Positions 7,180-9,794 of a DNA stretch of 9,794 nt are shown here, piece by piece; the first letter of the stretch is position 1; every line of letters begins with the position of its first letter. This DNA is from UBA12567 sp964598425 (GTDB taxonomy: Bacteria > Planctomycetota > Phycisphaerae > Phycisphaerales > SM1A02). Position numbers and translations under genes: made by a program. The notes under the pieces are model-generated. The model was not told the origin of the DNA. It ran no database searches and was given only the letters and a program-made list of their open reading frames with translations. Location of the stretch: NCBI GenBank assembly GCA_964598425.1, contig CAZRBV010000058.1:1-9794 (forward strand), given 5' to 3'.

Positions 7180-7785
7180 ATGAATGTGTTTCCAGTCGCG
7201 GTGGCGCTGTGCACGCTGAGTTCCGTTGCGCTTGGCGACGTGATCTACACCGGCGTCACCGTCAGTCATGAATCTCCGGGTGGAACGACCTGGACCGAGT
7301 CGATCGACGATACAACCGGAACCGATATCAGTTGGTTCTGGGGTTGGTCCGATGAGTGGGAGGGTTTGCTCGCGGATGGTAATGCGGACCAGTCACAGGT
7401 CGACGCCATGGTCTTCACCGATGCCGACTTCGCGTCCGCAGCTTCCTCAACAGTGTCCTTTACGTTGACGGAGTCCATGATCGTGGATTGGCAACTCGCT
7501 GGGTTTGATCCCGAGACCTACAACTACGGAAGCCTGTGGCACGCTCAGGGCGGCGGCATGGTGTTTGGTCACGGGGGACCCTATGGCGATGAGGACGTTG
7601 AGGTCCTCTCGGCAACGGCGCTGCTGACCGAAGGTGACTATGTTTTGAAGCTCTTTGCCGGATGGGGAAACAGCGGCCTGTATCAAATGCGCGCAACGCT
7701 CGAATTCTCCACGGTGCCATCACCTGCCGGCGTGCTCGTTCTGGCTGCATGGCCGCTCATGTCGCGGCGGCGACGCGCTCGCTGA
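7180..7785 (+). CDS. Secreted protein with PEP-CTERM-like (VPSPAG) C-terminal sorting signal
   Basis: 201 residues from the ATG at 7180 to TGA at 7783-7785. The frame is open further upstream to an ATG at 7081, but AAGAGGAG (7164-7171) eight bases before 7180 and the immediate signal peptide MNVFPVAVALCTLSSVALG fix the start. The mature part (DVIYTGVTVSHESPGGTTW...) is Gly/Asp/Trp-rich and probably beta-sheet, with TVSFTLTESMIVDWQLAGFD and YVLKLFAGWGNSGLYQMRATLEF; I know no enzymatic function for it. The C-terminus is tripartite: VPSPAG, hydrophobic VLVLAAWPLM, then SRRRRAR. This resembles PEP-CTERM signals processed by exosortase, in the form common in Phycisphaerae. No exosortase gene is in the window. 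It differs from its neighbours, which carry dockerin tails. Function beyond export is unknown. Confidence 0.88.
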   Translation: MNVFPVAVALCTLSSVALGDVIYTGVTVSHESPGGTTWTESIDDTTGTDISWFWGWSDEWEGLLADGNADQSQVDAMVFTDADFASAASSTVSFTLTESMIVDWQLAGFDPETYNYGSLWHAQGGGMVFGHGGPYGDEDVEVLSATALLTEGDYVLKLFAGWGNSGLYQMRATLEFSTVPSPAGVLVLAAWPLMSRRRRAR

Positions 7786-7999
7786 GTGTCCTCGGGCCGC
7801 TGGCGATACTGAAGCCCGCCGCCGCGCGTCCGCACTGGGGCGGCGCTCGCTCCGTCCAACCGACCAATCAACCAGTGCGCTTTCCTGGATGTGACCGCAG
7901 GCTCGTCCGAGACGCCAGCACCGCTCATCCCCAGGGAGCCGCTGAACCAAATCGTTGCCGTTGAGCCCGGCGAGGACAAAACGAGACAAACAGATCCCG

Positions 8000-8005
8000 T
8001 ATAAT
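8000..8005 (+). promoter_or_regulatory. Perfect TATAAT -10 box upstream of gadB
   Basis: TATAAT sits 37 bases before the chosen gadB start. At the usual 16-18 base spacing upstream there is only CAAAAC or similar, no recognisable -35 box, and no TG extension directly before it. If used, transcription would begin near 8012, inside the palindrome at 8010-8028. A strong -10 without -35 fits an activator-dependent or alternative-sigma promoter, but a chance hexamer is possible. Confidence 0.5.
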
Positions 8006-8009
8006 GCCG

Positions 8010-8028
8010 CCAGCCCTCAGAGGGCTGG
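8010..8028. promoter_or_regulatory. Perfect 9-1-9 palindrome at the predicted gadB transcription start
   Basis: CCAGCCCTC-A-GAGGGCTGG is an exact inverted repeat with a one-base centre, starting five bases after the TATAAT and ending just before the AAAGGGG ribosome site. Its position over the predicted transcription start suits an operator for a dimeric regulator. As RNA it could form an 8-bp stem with a 3-base loop next to the ribosome site if transcription starts further upstream. It is not followed by a U-tract, so a terminator is less likely. Confidence 0.5.
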
Positions 8029-8042
8029 AAAGGGGTATGCGC

Positions 8043-9467
8043 ATGCATACGCGGGTGGAAGACCAGCGCAACGACCTCATCGGACCGGCCTTCGGGACGC
8101 GGTATCTGGACCAGGCCGTGCCGAAGTACCAGATGCCTGAAGCCGAGATCCCGGCCGATGCCGCGTACCAGATCGTCCATGACGAGCTCATGCTCGACGG
8201 CAATGCCCGGCTCAACGTCGCCACGTTTGTGACGACATGGATGGAGCCGCAGGCCAAGCAGCTCATGTCCGAGACGTTTGAGAAGAACATGATTGACAAG
8301 GACGAGTACCCGCAGACCGCGGAACTCGAGTGCCGCTGCGTCAACATGCTCTCGCATCTGTGGAACGCGCCCGAAGACGGAAAGCCCATCGGAACTTCGA
8401 CGATTGGATCAAGCGAAGCATGCATGCTCGGCGGGATGGCGATGAAGTGGCGATGGCGAGAACGGATGAAGGCTGCTGGCAAACCCACTGACAAGCCGAA
8501 CATCGTGATGGGCGTCAACGTGCAGGTGTGCTGGCACAAGTTCGCCAAGTACTGGGACATCGAACAGCGGCTCGTTCCGATGGAGGGCGATCGCTACCAC
8601 CTCGGCACCGAGGAAGCGCTCGCGCTCTGCGATGAAAACACGATCGGCATTGTGGTCATCATGGGCTCCACCTTCGACGGCTCATACGAGCCCGCCAAGG
8701 AGATCAATGACGGGCTCATCAAGCTCAATGCCGAGAAGGGCTGGGACATCCCGATCCACATCGACGGGGCGAGCGGCGCGATGGTCGCGCCCTTCCTGCA
8801 GCCGGATCTCGAGTGGGACTTCCGGCTCGAGCGCGTCAAGTCGATCAACACGTCCGGCCACAAGTACGGGCTTGTCTATCCCGGTGTGGGCTGGGTCGTC
8901 TGGCGGGACGAAGCGGACCTGCCGGAAGACCTGATCTTCCGGGTGAACTACCTCGGCGGTCAGATGCCGACATTTGCCATCAACTTCTCGCGTCCCGGCA
9001 ATCAGGTCGTGGCGCAGTACTACAACTTCATCCGCCTCGGCCGTGAGGGGTACCGGCACATCCACCAGAAGTCGCAGGATGTGGCCCTGCACCTGTCGAA
9101 CTCGATCGAGCAGATGTGGCCGTTCGAGCTCATCACGCGGGGTGATGACATTCCTGTGTTTGCCTTCAAACTCAAAGAGGACGCTGGATGCTGCTGGGAC
9201 GTGTTCCAGCTCTCAGAGCGAATGCGGCACCGCGGTTGGCAGATTCCGGCGTACACATTCCCGGAGAATCGCGAGGACCTCGCGGCGCTTCGAATCGTGG
9301 TCAAGGAGGGGCTCAGTTGGGACTTGGCCGACGAACTGCTGAATTGCCTTCGGCACTCGATCGAATCGCTCGAGGCCGACCAGGCGGGAACCAGAGAGGT
9401 GAAGTCGGTGGATCTGCAAGGCGCGGCGTCGCACGGTCACGAACAGAAGAAGTTTACGACTTGCTGA
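8043..9467 (+). CDS. gadB: Glutamate decarboxylase, PLP-dependent
   Basis: Catalyses L-glutamate + H+ to GABA + CO2 in the cytoplasm, consuming a proton. The 474-residue product is close in length to E. coli GadB (466) and matches it throughout: DELMLDGNARLNVATF, GTSTIGSSEACMLGGMAMKW (GSSEA, PLP phosphate site, about 122-126), VCWHKFAKYWD, HIDGASG (D241, PLP ring Asp), TSGHKYG (K274, the PLP Schiff-base lysine; K276 in E. coli), YLGGQMPTFAINFSRPG and LRLGREGY-like IRLGREGY. Start: ATG at 8043 has AAAGGGG seven bases upstream; ATG 8037 abuts that site and ATG 8004 lies inside the TATAAT. The tail ends KKFTTC where E. coli ends FKHT, so the penultimate His that forms the inactive neutral-pH adduct appears to be Thr. 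Its stop overlaps the probable start of gadC, forming a gadBC operon. Confidence 0.97.
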   Translation: MHTRVEDQRNDLIGPAFGTRYLDQAVPKYQMPEAEIPADAAYQIVHDELMLDGNARLNVATFVTTWMEPQAKQLMSETFEKNMIDKDEYPQTAELECRCVNMLSHLWNAPEDGKPIGTSTIGSSEACMLGGMAMKWRWRERMKAAGKPTDKPNIVMGVNVQVCWHKFAKYWDIEQRLVPMEGDRYHLGTEEALALCDENTIGIVVIMGSTFDGSYEPAKEINDGLIKLNAEKGWDIPIHIDGASGAMVAPFLQPDLEWDFRLERVKSINTSGHKYGLVYPGVGWVVWRDEADLPEDLIFRVNYLGGQMPTFAINFSRPGNQVVAQYYNFIRLGREGYRHIHQKSQDVALHLSNSIEQMWPFELITRGDDIPVFAFKLKEDAGCCWDVFQLSERMRHRGWQIPAYTFPENREDLAALRIVVKEGLSWDLADELLNCLRHSIESLEADQAGTREVKSVDLQGAASHGHEQKKFTTC

Positions 9468-9794
9468 ATGGCGCAGAATCCGGGGCCGCAGCGGCCACCA
9501 CGCCGCAGGGTGTTCAGGCCCACGGCACCAAGGGGCACCCGAAGCACGCGATAGGACTCTTCGCCTTCCTTGCCATCACTTCATCGATGGTGATGACCAT
9601 CTACAACTATCCGGTGTTCGGCACGACAGGCTTTGCGCTCGTCTTCTTTCTGCTTGCCGCCGGGCTCCTGTGGTTCGTGCCGGCGGCGCTCGTCGCTGCC
9701 GAGATGGCGACGGGAGAGCGAGGCTGGTCGGATGCGGGTGTCTTCAGTTGGGGGACGGCTGCCTTTGGCAAGCGGTGGGGATTCGTGATGATCT
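9461..9794 (+). CDS. gadC: Glutamate/GABA antiporter, N-terminal part (cut by window end)
   Basis: An inner-membrane APC-superfamily transporter expected to exchange external glutamate for the GABA made by the upstream decarboxylase. The frame starting at or near TTG 9461 runs open to the window end. It gives IGLFAFLAITSSMVMTIYNYP, then TGFALVFFLLAAGLLWFVPAAL, VAAEMATGERGWSDAGVF and WGTAAFGKRWGFVMI. These match E. coli GadC segments FFAITASMVMAVYEYP, GFSLVFFLLLGGILWFIP, AAEMAT, GGVFAW and LGPRWGF from memory. The start is uncertain: the frame has no ATG before 9587, which lies inside helix 1. TTG 9461 (or CTG 9464) overlaps the gadB TGA (9465-9467) and has a weak AGAAGAAG site upstream, implying translational coupling. 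The leading 28 or so residues are hydrophilic and longer than in E. coli. The C-terminal plug is not visible. Confidence 0.88.
   Translation, partial: MLNGAESGAAAATTPQGVQAHGTKGHPKHAIGLFAFLAITSSMVMTIYNYPVFGTTGFALVFFLLAAGLLWFVPAALVAAEMATGERGWSDAGVFSWGTAAFGKRWGFVMI

Noticed and set aside
7831..7879. CGCACTGG / CCAGTGCG inverted repeat after the PEP-CTERM-like gene
   Set aside because: Only 8 bp with a 33-base loop and no U-tract; too weak to call a terminator.
8004..8042. Extended gadB start at ATG 8004
   Set aside because: That ATG is part of the TATAAT and reads through the palindrome and ribosome site; K274 numbering against E. coli K276 supports the start near 8037-8043.
7683..8357. 224-codon open frame on the - strand spanning the gadB upstream region
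   Set aside because: Overlaps the ends of two secure + strand genes; composition is that of an antisense frame in GC-rich coding DNA.
9468..9554. Short gene starting ATG 9468 right after the gadB stop
   Set aside because: Encodes only an Arg/Pro-rich 28-residue string and stops; the adjacent frame leads directly into the GadC family sequence.
1..9794. CRISPR array, tRNA/rRNA genes, insertion sequences or attachment sites
   Set aside because: No spaced direct repeats, RNA-gene signatures, transposase frames or terminal inverted repeats were seen.

Overview
The window reads like chromosomal DNA of a GC-rich planctomycete, most probably class Phycisphaerae. The best evidence is four secreted proteins that each end in a short dockerin-like Ca-binding tail with a cysteine at its start and near the C-terminus. 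A fifth secreted protein ends in a VPxPAG–hydrophobic–Arg-cluster sorting signal. CotH plus lamin-tail-domain proteins and Cys-rich GACC repeat proteins are also common in this group, to my knowledge. The taxonomic call is inference: there is no rRNA or other marker gene here.

Layout. (1) 1-1113, + strand: 3' part of a secreted protein of unknown fold with a two-repeat dockerin tail. (2) 1335-3116, - strand, convergent with the first: a 593-residue secreted protein with six Cys-rich repeats and a single-repeat dockerin tail; a hairpin at 1283-1310 lies between the two stops. (3) 3354-4046, + strand: a small dockerin-tailed secreted protein whose signal peptide is separated from the body by an in-frame TGA. 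(4) 4358-6666, + strand: a CotH-like / two-lamin-tail-domain / dockerin protein split by a one-base loss near 5150. (5) 6787-6960, - strand: a 57-residue Cys-rich single-membrane-span protein, with a strong hairpin (6722-6758) shared with the preceding gene. (6) 7180-7785, + strand: a secreted protein with a PEP-CTERM-like tail. (7) 8043-9467 and 9461-window end, + strand: glutamate decarboxylase (gadB) and the start of the glutamate/GABA antiporter (gadC), preceded by a perfect TATAAT and a perfect 9-1-9 palindrome.

The left 7.8 kb is therefore a run of exported, probably surface-attached proteins carrying two different C-terminal tail types. The right end is a functionally separate, recognisable operon: GadB consumes a proton while decarboxylating glutamate to GABA, and GadC would exchange GABA for external glutamate, the classic glutamate-dependent acid resistance pair. 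Two neighbouring dockerin genes each carry one simple lesion (nonsense, -1 frameshift) while the rest of their coding sequence looks intact. This means very recent inactivation, recoding, or base-level sequence error; the sequence alone cannot decide.
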